Position numbers and translations under genes: made by a program
Assembly (NCBI GenBank): GCA_018713285.1
Contig: DVFK01000040.1
Location: 1-40,634, forward strand
Reading direction: 5' to 3'
Source: Candidatus Faecousia excrementigallinarum
Lineage (GTDB): Bacteria; Bacillota; Clostridia; Oscillospirales; Oscillospiraceae
DNA length: 40,634 nt
In this document: positions 17,023 to 24,986 of the stretch, piece after piece
Layout of the letters: each line of letters starts with the position of its first letter
Numbering within the stretch: position 1 is the first letter of the stretch
The notes under the pieces: generated by a model
Seen by the model: only the letters and a program-made list of their open reading frames with translations
The model's database searches: none
What the model was told of the DNA's origin: nothing

Positions 17023-18030
17023 ATGGAACCCATTGTGCTCATTACGGGCTTTGAGCCCTTCGGAGGGGAGACCATCAATCCCTCCTGGGAGGCGGTACAG
17101 CGCCTGCCGGAGAGAATCGGAGGCTTCACCCTCCATAAGCTTCAAATCCCCACAGTGTTTGAAGCCGCCTCCCAAAAGGTGCTATCAGAGGCACAGCGCT
17201 GCCACCCCCGGGTGATTCTGTCCGTAGGACAGGCGGGGGGACGGAAGGAAATCACCCCGGAGCGGATTGGGGTGAACCTCCGCCGGGCTGCCATCCCCGA
17301 TAACGCCGGGAACCAGCCCAAAGGGGAGGGGATTGTGCTGAATGGCCCCGACGGGGTTTTCTCCACCTGCCCGGTAGACGCTATGGCAGAGGCAATCCGG
17401 GAGGCAGGACTTCCCGGCCGGGTGTCCGACTCCGCCGGAACCTTCGTGTGCAACGATGTGCTCTATACCCTTCTTTCCCACTACAAAGGCACCGACACCT
17501 TAGTGGGCTTTATCCATGTGCCCTTCCTGCCGGAACAGGGAAGCCCCAATCTGCCCCTGGCAGACACGGTGAAGGGGCTGACTGCCGCTGTGGAAGCCCT
17601 CTGGGAGCGTCTGGACTGGGAGGACGCCCGGAACCACCTTCGTGCCGGCGGCTACACCTGCGTGTTCCGGAAAGGAGAGCGGGAGCTGACGGATACCAGA
17701 AGAGGGGTGCTGCCCCTTTTGGAGCTTCTGAAATCCGGGGAGGACTTTGGCGGCTACTCTGTGGCTGACAAGGTGGTGGGGAAGGCTTCGGCCCTTCTAT
17801 ATTGTCTTCTGAATGTGAAGCGGGTCTACGCTCCCATTATCAGCCGCCCCGCTTTGGAGGTGCTGGAGCGCCAGGGCATTGCCTGTGAATACGACCAGCT
17901 GGTTCCCGGCATCCGCAACCGGACGGGCACCGGCCCTTGCCCCATGGAGGCGGCTACGGCAAACATTTCTCACCCCAAAGAGGCACCGGAAGTGCTGGAA
18001 AAGACCCTGGAGGCCTTGACAAAGGGGTAA
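17023..18030 (+). CDS. Pyroglutamyl peptidase I fused to a DUF1893 domain
   Basis: A 335-residue protein of two parts. Residues 1-200 are a complete pyrrolidone-carboxylate peptidase (C15), a cytoplasmic cysteine peptidase that removes N-terminal pyroglutamate. The triad is Glu80 (TPERIGVN), Cys143 (AGTFVCND) and His165 (FIHVPFLP), close to the numbering of stand-alone enzymes. Residues about 203-316 match DUF1893, the TM1506-like family of unknown function with a deaminase-like fold: RRGVLPLLELL, YSVADKVVGKASALL and NRTGTGPCPMEA. There is no stop or frameshift between the parts. GGGAGG precedes the ATG by seven bases. The promoter of queT overlaps the 3' end. Confidence 0.9.
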   Translation: MEPIVLITGFEPFGGETINPSWEAVQRLPERIGGFTLHKLQIPTVFEAASQKVLSEAQRCHPRVILSVGQAGGRKEITPERIGVNLRRAAIPDNAGNQPKGEGIVLNGPDGVFSTCPVDAMAEAIREAGLPGRVSDSAGTFVCNDVLYTLLSHYKGTDTLVGFIHVPFLPEQGSPNLPLADTVKGLTAAVEALWERLDWEDARNHLRAGGYTCVFRKGERELTDTRRGVLPLLELLKSGEDFGGYSVADKVVGKASALLYCLLNVKRVYAPIISRPALEVLERQGIACEYDQLVPGIRNRTGTGPCPMEAATANISHPKEAPEVLEKTLEALTKG

Positions 18031-18044
18031 AAACCGGTTATAAT
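18016..18044 (+). promoter_or_regulatory. Strong promoter of queT
   Basis: Consensus TTGACA (18016-18021), 17-base spacer and TATAAT (18039-18044). It overlaps the stop codon of the Pcp fusion gene. Transcription would start near 18051, just ahead of the riboswitch. Confidence 0.85.
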
Positions 18045-18060
18045 TCTACCCAATGCAATA

Positions 18061-18100
18061 GGACAGTTCGCAACCATCCTGTCGGTAAACAAAACTATGG
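18061..18100 (+). promoter_or_regulatory. preQ1-I-type riboswitch aptamer
   Basis: A compact H-type pseudoknot can be drawn. P1 is GACAG (18062-18066) with CTGTC (18079-18083), closing a 12-base loop that starts TTCGC. An A-rich tail (AAACAAAACT) follows, and P2 is CCAT (18074-18077) with ATGG (18097-18100). Size and layout match the preQ1-I class, and the next gene is a queT-type transporter, the usual partner. Assignment to class I rather than III is by eye. Confidence 0.75.
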
Positions 18101-18121
18101 ATTTTGACTGCTATAGTCGGG

Positions 18122-18147
18122 ATGGGCGCACTGCGCCCATTTTTTTA
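18122..18147 (+). terminator. Riboswitch expression platform: attenuator terminator
   Basis: An eight-base-pair hairpin (18122-18129 with 18133-18140) is followed by seven T. Its 5' arm (GGATGG, 18120-18125) is complementary to CCATCC (18074-18079) in the aptamer. Ligand binding, which uses those bases in P1/P2, would free the terminator to form and shut off queT. Confidence 0.75.
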
Positions 18148-18168
18148 TTGCAGAAAAAGGAGAAAAAC

Positions 18169-18681
18169 ATGAATAGCTCAAGAAAAATCGCCTACGCCGG
18201 ACTGCTGGGAGCGCTGTATGTGGTGCTGACCTACGCCCAGCAATTCCTGTTCCCGGAGAGCACTTCCTTTGCCATCCAGTTCCGGGCCTCCGAAGCCCTC
18301 ACCGTCATGGCTTTCTATTCCCCCAGTGCCATCTGGGGCCTGACGGTGGGCTGCTTCCTCTTTAACATCAGCAACGCCGGGGCCCTGCCTCTGGACTGGC
18401 TGGTGGGAACCCTGGCCACCTTCCTGGCCACCGGTGCCATGTACCTGACCCGGAAAGTGGCCATCAAAAACATCCCCTTCCTGGGACTTCTCATGCCTGC
18501 CATCTTCAATGCCCTGCTGGTAGGCTGGGAGCTGACTTTCTACATCGGAGGCGGCTTCTGGATCAACGCCTTGTATGTAGCCCTGGGAGAGCTGGGGGTA
18601 CTGCTGACCCTGGGGGTCATTCTCCATGTGGTCATGATTCAAAGAGGCCTGGATAAAAAGCTCTCCGCCTCCGCCCGGTAA
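18169..18681 (+). CDS. queT: QueT-family transporter (queuosine precursor uptake)
   Basis: A 170-residue membrane protein with about five hydrophobic segments, of the QueT family, the S (substrate) component of an ECF-type importer for preQ1/queuosine precursors. Family-like features are the opening IAYAGLLGALYVVLTY and the segment SFAIQFRASEALTVMAFYSP near residue 30. A shared ECF energising module must be encoded elsewhere. The ATG follows AAAGGAGA. The riboswitch and attenuator at 18061-18147 should repress it when preQ1 is plentiful. No queuosine biosynthesis genes are nearby, which fits a salvage role. Confidence 0.87.
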   Translation: MNSSRKIAYAGLLGALYVVLTYAQQFLFPESTSFAIQFRASEALTVMAFYSPSAIWGLTVGCFLFNISNAGALPLDWLVGTLATFLATGAMYLTRKVAIKNIPFLGLLMPAIFNALLVGWELTFYIGGGFWINALYVALGELGVLLTLGVILHVVMIQRGLDKKLSASAR

Positions 18682-18769
18682 CATACGGCAATTTCCCAAT
18701 AAGTTCATTTTATCCTGTACAGGAGAATGTGTCTGTTGGAAACGGATATTTTCGGAAGGGTTCCGCAAA

Positions 18770-19037
18770 TACCTCCCTCCGGGAGGGAGGTGGCTTGGGG
18801 CGCAGCCCCGAGACGGAGGGAGCCATCGGGAGCATAGCCAATTCCAATAACAGAGGCGGTACCTCCCCCGGAGGTGTCAGGTCTTCTGTGCCGATGGGAT
18901 GAAAGTGCCCGGTAAAATCAGATAGTGCATCGACAACCACAAGCAAGTACCACCCCCAAAGCAAATAGTTAGCTTACAGCCCGCTGGCTCCCTCAGTCAC
19001 CTGCGGTGACAGCTCCCTCCCGGAGGGAGCTATGGGG
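18770..19037 (-). repeat. Dispersed repeat R1, copy C (reverse orientation)
   Basis: It is the reverse complement of copies A and B and fills most of the 440-base gap after queT. The inner stems are CTTGGGGC-GCA-GCCCCGAG (18794-18812) and GTCACC-TGC-GGTGAC (18996-19010). The middle is somewhat more diverged than in A and B. Confidence 0.8.
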
Positions 19038-19047
19038 TGCGGTGAGC

Positions 19048-19091
19048 AAAAAAGCCCGTTGCAAAACACCAATTTTGCAACGGGCTTTTTT
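19048..19091 (-). terminator. Terminator of the carbonic-anhydrase-like gene
   Basis: A perfect 19-base-pair hairpin including A/T flanks (19048-19066 with 19073-19091) gives T-tracts on both strands. It lies 31 bases after the minus-strand stop at 19123. Confidence 0.85.
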
Positions 19092-19122
19092 CAGCAATTC
19101 CGGAAAAAGAGCCGGTTTTTTC

Positions 19123-19593
19123 TTATTTGGACAGAGGGTTCAGCTGCTCCTTTGCCAGGCGGATGTATTCCTCCACACCCGCCTGGAGCTTTTCCCTCTC
19201 CTCCGGGGTGAGGGTTTTCACAATCCGGGCGGGATTGCCCAGAAGCACCGACCCGGCGGGGGCGTGGGTCTTTCCTGTGACTACCGCTCCCGCACCTACC
19301 AGACACCCATCTTCCAGCACCGCACCGGTCAGCAGTATGGCGCCCATGCCGATGAGGCAGCCCCCTCCCACGGTGCAGCCATGGACGATGGCCCCGTGGC
19401 CTACGGTGCAGCGGCTTCCCAAAGTGGTTTTCTCATGGATGACCACCCGGTCCTGAATGTTGGTGCCTTCTCCGATGACGATTTTCCCGCTGTCCCCCCG
19501 GACAACGGCGCCGTACCAGATGCTCACATCCTCCCCCAGCTCCACATCTCCCAGCACCCGGGCATCCGGGGCTATGTAGTATTTCTTTTCCAT
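19123..19593 (-). CDS. Gamma-carbonic-anhydrase-like left-handed beta-helix protein
   Basis: A 156-residue hexapeptide-repeat protein (YrdA/PaaY group). Repeats such as VLGDVELGEDVSIWYGAVVRGD build a left-handed beta-helix. The three metal-binding histidines of the gamma-carbonic anhydrase fold are present: His53 (VIHEK), His66 and His71 (VGHGAIVHG). A C-terminal helix packs along the trimer. Whether it hydrates CO2 or has another small-molecule role cannot be read from sequence. It lies 11 bases after the dihydrouridine synthase gene and shares its transcript. Confidence 0.9.
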   Translation of the reverse strand: MEKKYYIAPDARVLGDVELGEDVSIWYGAVVRGDSGKIVIGEGTNIQDRVVIHEKTTLGSRCTVGHGAIVHGCTVGGGCLIGMGAILLTGAVLEDGCLVGAGAVVTGKTHAPAGSVLLGNPARIVKTLTPEEREKLQAGVEEYIRLAKEQLNPLSK

Positions 19594-19604
19594 AAAAATC
19601 TCCT

Positions 19605-20549
19605 TTACCAGTTGGGTGTCAATGCCGGGGCCAAAGGCAGGGTGGTGAAAATCTCATGGGTAATGGCCCGGTATTCCTCCAAAGAGGTGGTTTTCCGCAG
19701 CCGCTTGCCCAGCTTTTCCCAGCCTTCAAACCGGCACAGAAGGTAGGACCAATGCTCTTTCAGCCGGAACATGGCGTTCCGGGAGCCGCCGAAAGCTTCC
19801 AGATACCCTTCCAGCAGCGCTTCCATAAAGGCTTCCAGGGAAGCCACCGTGGTACCGCCGGGACTGAGCATCCCCGGGTCACCGATGAGACCTCTTCCCA
19901 GCATGATTCCCTTCACCTGGGGATACCGGGCGGAAAATTGGGAAATCTCAGAGAGTGAGGTGATATTTCCGTTGTAACAAAGGGGAATCTTGGTATTTTC
20001 CAGGGTGTAGTCCAGCCACTCCCGGCGTACCGGCAGCTTGTAAAAGTCCTTCCGCACCCGGGGGTGCAGAATCAGCTCTGCCACAGGATAGCGGTTGAAA
20101 ATCGGGAGAATTTTCACAAAATCCTCCGGGTTTTCCATCCCCAGCCGGGTCTTTAAGGAGATGGGCAGAGGGCTTTTGGAAAATATCGCATCCAGAAACC
20201 TGTCCAGGCTGTCAGGGTCTGCCAACATCCCCGCCCCTTTTCCCTTGGCGGTGACAGTGCCGGAGGGACAGCCCAGATTCAGATTTACCACCGTGTACCC
20301 CTGCTCCCGGCACTGCTCTGCCATCCAGAGAAAGTCCTCCGGCACCTTGGTGAGAATCTGAGGCACCAGCCGATAGCCGATGGAATCCGCCGGCGGCAGC
20401 TCCAGCCGCTCCCGGGCGGTGAGGCTCCGGTGAATGGTGGGGGAGAAGAAGGGGGTGTAGTACCGGTCCACCCCGGGAAAATACCGGTGGTGCAGCTCCC
20501 GGTAAATATGGTCCGTCAGCCCCTCCATAGGGGCAAAATCAAAGTACAA
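19605..20549 (-). CDS. tRNA-dihydrouridine synthase
   Basis: A 314-residue FMN-dependent Dus enzyme that reduces uridines in the tRNA D-loop. The N-terminal FAPMEGLTD motif binds FMN, the catalytic cysteine is Cys94 in NLGCPSG, and LKTRLG and LILHPR are further family motifs. The start is taken as TTG at 20549, with AGGTG five bases before it. A longer frame to 20759 runs through repeat R0 and encodes unfamilial residues. It is the first gene of an operon with the carbonic-anhydrase-like gene. The subgroup (DusB or other) is not certain. Confidence 0.88.
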   Translation of the reverse strand: MYFDFAPMEGLTDHIYRELHHRYFPGVDRYYTPFFSPTIHRSLTARERLELPPADSIGYRLVPQILTKVPEDFLWMAEQCREQGYTVVNLNLGCPSGTVTAKGKGAGMLADPDSLDRFLDAIFSKSPLPISLKTRLGMENPEDFVKILPIFNRYPVAELILHPRVRKDFYKLPVRREWLDYTLENTKIPLCYNGNITSLSEISQFSARYPQVKGIMLGRGLIGDPGMLSPGGTTVASLEAFMEALLEGYLEAFGGSRNAMFRLKEHWSYLLCRFEGWEKLGKRLRKTTSLEEYRAITHEIFTTLPLAPALTPNW

Positions 20550-20603
20550 ATCCAACACCTGCCAAAGTTTACAAATAAAAGCTGCCTTACAAAAAGAAGG
20601 CTT

Positions 20604-20735
20604 CGATGCCGCACCCCAAAGGCTCCCTTGTGAAAGGGAGCTGGCAAAAATCTCTGATTTTTGACTGAGGGATTTACGGCAGGCACTTTCCAAAAGCACA
20701 GACCCATGTGGAAACCTGCGACCCCGGAATCCCCC
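20604..20735 (+). repeat. Short repeat module R0 (copy 2)
   Basis: It has the same head hairpin as copy 1 (GGCTCCCTTGTGAAAGGGAGCT) with an A/T inner stem AAAAATC-TCT-GATTTTT (20646-20662) in place of the usual G+C stem, then the conserved tail to about 20735. A further hairpin (cccccctttggcaagggggg) follows at 20759-20778. It lies upstream of the Dus start in the roughly 400-base gap before RNase J. Confidence 0.75.
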
Positions 20736-20828
20736 CGGTTTTGCCAGAGGCAAAACCACCCCCCTTTGGCAAGGGGGGCTTAGGTCTTTGCATCCATTAA
20801 CACCGCAGTAACGATACCGGGCGTTTTT

Positions 20829-20861
20829 AGGGAATAGGGAATAGGGAATAGGGAATAGGGA
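20829..20861 (+). repeat. Tandem heptamer repeat (AGGGAAT)n
   Basis: Four full copies of AGGGAAT and a partial fifth lie between two R2 heads (20812 and 20884). A slipped-strand origin is likely and copy number may vary between strains. Confidence 0.85.
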
Positions 20862-20883
20862 AGAGGTTCGGCGGACAAGCCGC

Positions 20884-20958
20884 CGATACCGGGCGGGTCA
20901 GGGAAGTAACGATTCGCAGAAAGCCACCGTGCGAAATTGACACCGGGGGCACCCCGGT
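20884..20958 (+). repeat. Repeat R2 (copy beside the RNase J gene)
   Basis: R2 head cgataccgggcggg, the body shared with 36684-36770 and 37017-37090, and a terminal hairpin ACCGGGG-GCA-CCCCGGT (20942-20958). The last base touches the RNase J stop, so the hairpin may end that transcript. An isolated extra head lies at 20812-20823. Confidence 0.75.
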
Positions 20959-22613
20959 CAAACCTCCATGATGATGGGCAGAATCATGGGATTGCGCTTG
21001 GTGGTCTTGAAGAGATAGCCGCTCAAATCGTTCTTGATGGCGGACTTGATGGTGGACCAGTCCCGGACCCGCTTCCGCTGGCACCGTTCGATGGCCTCCT
21101 GGGCAATGGTCCGCAGCTCCTCCATGAGAGCCTCCGACTCCTTCACATACACAAAGCCCCGGGTGATAATCTCCGGCCCGGTGAGAATGGAGCCATCCTG
21201 GCTGCTGAGGTTGACATAAACCACCAGCATGCCGTCCTGAGCCAGATGCTTCCGATCCCGGAGCACCACGCTGCCCACATCACCCACACCGGAGCCGTCC
21301 ACAAAGACCTTTCCGGCAGGTACAGAGCCGGTGAGCTTGCAGGTCTTGCCGGTGAACTCCAGCACATTGCCGTTTTCCAGAATCCGAACGTTCCGGGCAG
21401 GGGTGCCCATGAGCTGCGCCAGCTTGCTGTGAATCTGCAAGTGCCGCTGCTCGCCGTGGACCGGGATGAAGAACCGGGGCTTCACCAGACCGTGGATAAT
21501 TTTCAGCTCCTCCTGGCTGGCGTGGCCGGAGGCGTGGAGCCCCTCGCTCTTTTCGTAGACCACCTCGGTACCCTTCCGGTACAGCTCGTTGATAATCCGG
21601 GAGATGGCCTTCTCGTTGCCGGGGATGGCGGAGGCGGAAATGATAATCCGGTCCCCGGGCTGGAGCTCAATCTGCTTGTGGGTGGAAAAAGCCATCCGGT
21701 ACAGAGCGGACATATTCTCGCCCTGAGAGCCGGTGGACACAATGACCACCTTGTTTTTGGGCAGGCTCTTGACAGCCGCCAGATCCACAATCAGACCGGA
21801 GGGGACTTTCAGATACCCCAGCTCCTGGGCCACTTTCAGCATGTTCTCCATGCTCCGTCCGGTGACAGCCACCTTCCTGCCGTAGCGATGGGCCGTAGCC
21901 AGCACCGCCTGAATACGCATCATGTTGGAGGCAAAGGTGGTGACGATAATCCGCTGGTCGCAGTTTTTGAACTGCCGATCCAGGCTCTCCGCCACCATCC
22001 GCTCGCTCTGGGAGTAGCCGTTGCGCTCCACGTTGGTGGAGTCACACAGAAGGGCCAGAACTCCCTGATTCCCCAGTTCACCCAGCCGGGCCAGGTCAAT
22101 CATGCCGTCCTTGGCAGTGGGGTCAATCTTGAAGTCGCCGGTCATAATCACCGTGCCCACGGGGGTCTTGATGGCAAAAGCCACGGCGTCGGCAATGGAG
22201 TGGTTCACGTGGATAAACTCCACGGAGAAGCACCCGGCCTTCACCACATCTCCCGGCTTGTGGGTCACCAGCTTCACCTTGTCCGCCAGCCGATGCTCCT
22301 CCAGCTTCAACCGGATAAGGCCGTTGGCCATGGCGGTGGCGTGGATGGGACAGCTCACCTGCTGCATGCAGTAGGGGATAGAGCCGATGTGGTCCTCGTG
22401 GCCGTGGGTGATGAACATACCCCGCAGCTTCTTGGCGTTGGCCACCAGATAGGAGAAGTCGGGAATCACCAGATCCACGCCGTACATCTCCTCGTCCGGG
22501 AAGCCCAGACCGCAGTCCACCACAATCATGTCCCTGCCATACTCTAAGACGGTGATGTTCTTGCCAATCTCATCCAGACCGCCCAGAGGGATAATTTTCA
22601 ATTTTTCAGCCAA
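20958..22613 (-). CDS. rnj: Ribonuclease J
   Basis: A 551-residue beta-CASP metallo-beta-lactamase ribonuclease that degrades and processes mRNA and rRNA in the cytoplasm (endonuclease and 5'-3' exonuclease). The zinc motif HGHEDH is at residues 70-75. Other marks are TGDFKIDPT, LLCDSTN, the beta-CASP segment with IVTTFASNMMR, and VHGEQRHLQIHSKLA near residue 370. Whether it is J1 or J2 cannot be settled; only one copy is here. The start follows AAGGAG in a leader of about 180 bases from the promoter at 22802-22830. Confidence 0.95.
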   Translation of the reverse strand: MAEKLKIIPLGGLDEIGKNITVLEYGRDMIVVDCGLGFPDEEMYGVDLVIPDFSYLVANAKKLRGMFITHGHEDHIGSIPYCMQQVSCPIHATAMANGLIRLKLEEHRLADKVKLVTHKPGDVVKAGCFSVEFIHVNHSIADAVAFAIKTPVGTVIMTGDFKIDPTAKDGMIDLARLGELGNQGVLALLCDSTNVERNGYSQSERMVAESLDRQFKNCDQRIIVTTFASNMMRIQAVLATAHRYGRKVAVTGRSMENMLKVAQELGYLKVPSGLIVDLAAVKSLPKNKVVIVSTGSQGENMSALYRMAFSTHKQIELQPGDRIIISASAIPGNEKAISRIINELYRKGTEVVYEKSEGLHASGHASQEELKIIHGLVKPRFFIPVHGEQRHLQIHSKLAQLMGTPARNVRILENGNVLEFTGKTCKLTGSVPAGKVFVDGSGVGDVGSVVLRDRKHLAQDGMLVVYVNLSSQDGSILTGPEIITRGFVYVKESEALMEELRTIAQEAIERCQRKRVRDWSTIKSAIKNDLSGYLFKTTKRNPMILPIIMEV

Positions 22614-22801
22614 ATAAAATCATAACTCCTTTCAAATTCGTAAAAAAACACATCAAAAGCAGACAGCCGCTTGCTCCGCTCAAGACCCTGTACCGTCCGG
22701 CAGAAGCAAAAGTACGCCTGCATGGTTATTTGTCTTTGGGGGCGGTTTTCCACGAACCTGCCCCATTGGTTAGGATTGCCCACCTAATCCATACTGGCAA
22801 T

Positions 22802-22830
22802 AGTATAGCACATTTCTGCCGGTTTGTATA
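22802..22830 (-). promoter_or_regulatory. Promoter of the RNase J gene
   Basis: On the minus strand: -35 TATACA (22825-22830), 17-base spacer, -10 TATACT (22802-22807). This gives a leader of roughly 180 bases, long enough for feedback by the enzyme on its own message, which is known for some RNases but not shown here. Confidence 0.6.
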
Positions 22831-22899
22831 CATAAAAATTTTACCGGAGATTTTGCCCCGGCTTTTCCCGGAAAAGGTGGGTGAAATTTGAAATTTCAG

Positions 22900-22928
22900 T
22901 TGCAGGAAAAAGACTGGTCTGTTATAAT
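22900..22928 (+). promoter_or_regulatory. Promoter of the gdpP-ftsH gene cluster
   Basis: -35 TTGCAG (22900-22905), 17-base spacer, -10 TATAAT (22923-22928). It is divergent from the RNase J promoter. Confidence 0.75.
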
Positions 22929-22946
22929 GGATAAAATCAGGATAGT

Positions 22947-22967
22947 ATGGGCGTTGGGCCCATTTTT
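22947..22967 (+). terminator. Terminator-like hairpin in the gdpP leader
   Basis: The arms ATGGGC (22947-22952) and GCCCAT (22958-22963) are followed by five T. It lies between the start of transcription (about 22936) and the gdpP ribosome site (GGGGAGG). It could attenuate the whole cluster, but the stem is short. Confidence 0.45.
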
Positions 22968-22981
22968 GGGGAGGCGCACAG

Positions 22982-24961
22982 ATGGATAAGAAACTTGGAA
23001 GGCAGCTGCGGCCGGCAGGAGGCCTGTTCTATATCGGGATGCTGGCGGTGTTTTCCGTGGCAGCGGCACTTTTGAACCAGTATATTCTTGCCGGGGCAGG
23101 CATTGCCGTGACTTTTCTGGAGCTGGGGGTGTACCTGCTGATTCGGGTGCAGCGGAAGCGCCAGGTGCAGAACTATCTCCAGGAGCAGCTGGAGCAGCAG
23201 GACCAGGGGCTTGGCACCCACAGTCCCTTCCCCATGGCGGTGATTCGCCTGGCGGATGAGGAGATTATCTACAGCAACGAGCCCTTTCATCAGATTACCG
23301 GCTACCGGGACACCTTCCGGGAGCAGCCCATCGGGAACATCCTCCCCGGCTTCGACACCAACTGGCTCATGTCCGGCAAAACGGAGTACCCCTACGATGT
23401 GACCCTGCAAAAGCGGCGGTACCGGATTTACGGCATGGTGACCGCAGGCAACGACCCGGAGCAGACCCGGCTGGGGGTGCTGTACTTCTCCGATCTCACG
23501 GAGCTGTACCAGGTGCGGGACGAGTATATCCGCTCCCGTCCGGTGGTGGCCATCATCCTGGTGGACAACTATGACGAGCTGACCAAGAACCTGACGGAAG
23601 GTGCCATTTCCAGCCTCTCCGCCCGGATTAACGACGCCATCACCCAGTGGACGGAGGGGTATCACGGACTTCTCCGGCGACTGGAAAAGAACCGGTTTTT
23701 GTTTGTCTTTGAGAAGCGGGACCTGCGGCAGGCCATGGAGGAGAAATTCACCGTGCTGGAGGCCATCCACGAGATTACCAACCCGGCAGGGCTGGCCGCC
23801 TCTTTGTCCATCGGCCTGGGCGTGGACGGTGCCACCTTTGAGGAGAGCTACGACTTTGCCTCCTTGTCCATTGAAATGGCCCTGAGCCGGGGCGGCGACC
23901 AGGCGGTGGTGAAAGACCGGCTGAACTTCACCTTCTTCGGCGGCAGAACCCGGGAGGCAGAGCACCGGAGCAAGGTCCGCTCCCGTGTCACCGCCAATTC
24001 CCTTATGGAGCTTATCGGCCAGAGCAGCCGGGTGTTCATCATGGGGCATAAGAATGCGGACATGGACGCCGTGGGCGCTGCGGTGGGTGTGAGCTGTATG
24101 TGCCGGAAGAAGGGCAAGCCCTTCCACATCGTGCTGGATCTGGAGCGGAACGTGGCAAAGAACCTGGTGGCGGAAATCCGCCAGGTGCCGGAGTACAAAA
24201 ACGCCTTTATCTCCAGCCAGGAGGCGCTGCTTCTGTGCGACCCCAAAAGCACCCTCATTGTGGTGGATACCAACCGCCCGGACCAGGTGGAGTCCCAGAG
24301 CCTGCTGGAAACCGTCACCCGGGTATGCGTCATCGACCATCACCGCCGGGCGGCAGACTACATCACCCCGGTGGTGGTGAATTTCCACGAGCCCTACGCC
24401 TCCTCCGCCTCGGAGCTGGTGACAGAGCTACTGCAATACGCCGTGGAGAAAAAGGACGTGCTGCCCATTGAGGCCAAGGGCCTTATGACCGGATTGTTCC
24501 TGGACACCAAGAGCTTCAACGTCCGCACTGGCGAGCGTACCTTCGAGGCCGCCGCCTTCCTGCGGCAGCTGGGGGCAGACACGGTGGAGGTGAAGAAGCT
24601 CCTGCAAAACGACTTCCAGGACACCATCGCCAAGTACCAGGTCATCAAGTCCGCCCGGCTTTACCGGAAGGAAATTGCCATTGCGGCCTTGAAAGACACC
24701 ATCGCAAGACCTTTGGCGGCCCAGGCGGCGGACGAGCTTTTGAACATCTCCGGCATCACCGCCTCCTTTGTGCTGTTTCCCGACGGAGACCAGGTGATTC
24801 TCTCCGCCCGGTCCATTGGAGATGTGAATGTGCAGGTAATTGTGGAGCCTCTGGGAGGCGGCGGCAATACAGCCACGGCCGGTGCCCAGCTGAAAAACAC
24901 CACTGTAAAGGAAGCCCTGGACCGGCTGGTGGCCTCCATTGACCAATATTTTGAAAACTGA
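22982..24961 (+). CDS. gdpP: Cyclic-di-AMP phosphodiesterase GdpP
   Basis: A 659-residue membrane enzyme that hydrolyses c-di-AMP and so tunes osmotic and cell-wall balance. In order: two membrane helices (about residues 13-60), a PAS-like domain (80-170), a degenerate GGDEF domain (180-320) without an intact signature, then a DHH/DHHA1 module. The catalytic metal motifs are HKNADMDAVGAA near residue 355, VVDTNRP near 425 and IDHHRRA near 451. A Gly-rich GGGGNTATAGAQL (DHHA1) lies near the C-terminus. It has its own promoter, and rplI follows 25 bases later, the common Firmicutes gene order. Confidence 0.95.
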   Translation: MDKKLGRQLRPAGGLFYIGMLAVFSVAAALLNQYILAGAGIAVTFLELGVYLLIRVQRKRQVQNYLQEQLEQQDQGLGTHSPFPMAVIRLADEEIIYSNEPFHQITGYRDTFREQPIGNILPGFDTNWLMSGKTEYPYDVTLQKRRYRIYGMVTAGNDPEQTRLGVLYFSDLTELYQVRDEYIRSRPVVAIILVDNYDELTKNLTEGAISSLSARINDAITQWTEGYHGLLRRLEKNRFLFVFEKRDLRQAMEEKFTVLEAIHEITNPAGLAASLSIGLGVDGATFEESYDFASLSIEMALSRGGDQAVVKDRLNFTFFGGRTREAEHRSKVRSRVTANSLMELIGQSSRVFIMGHKNADMDAVGAAVGVSCMCRKKGKPFHIVLDLERNVAKNLVAEIRQVPEYKNAFISSQEALLLCDPKSTLIVVDTNRPDQVESQSLLETVTRVCVIDHHRRAADYITPVVVNFHEPYASSASELVTELLQYAVEKKDVLPIEAKGLMTGLFLDTKSFNVRTGERTFEAAAFLRQLGADTVEVKKLLQNDFQDTIAKYQVIKSARLYRKEIAIAALKDTIARPLAAQAADELLNISGITASFVLFPDGDQVILSARSIGDVNVQVIVEPLGGGGNTATAGAQLKNTTVKEALDRLVASIDQYFEN

Positions 24962-24986
24962 GATTTTTATATGAAGGAGCAAGACC

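Noticed and set aside
20550-20759. N-terminal extension of the dihydrouridine synthase
   Set aside because: The extra 70 codons cross repeat R0 and precede the conserved FAPMEGLTD start region. A TTG with its own ribosome site fits the family length.
22598-22783. A 61-codon frame in the RNase J leader overlapping its start
   Set aside because: It needs a GTG start with no Shine-Dalgarno sequence and the product resembles no family. The region is better read as untranslated leader.
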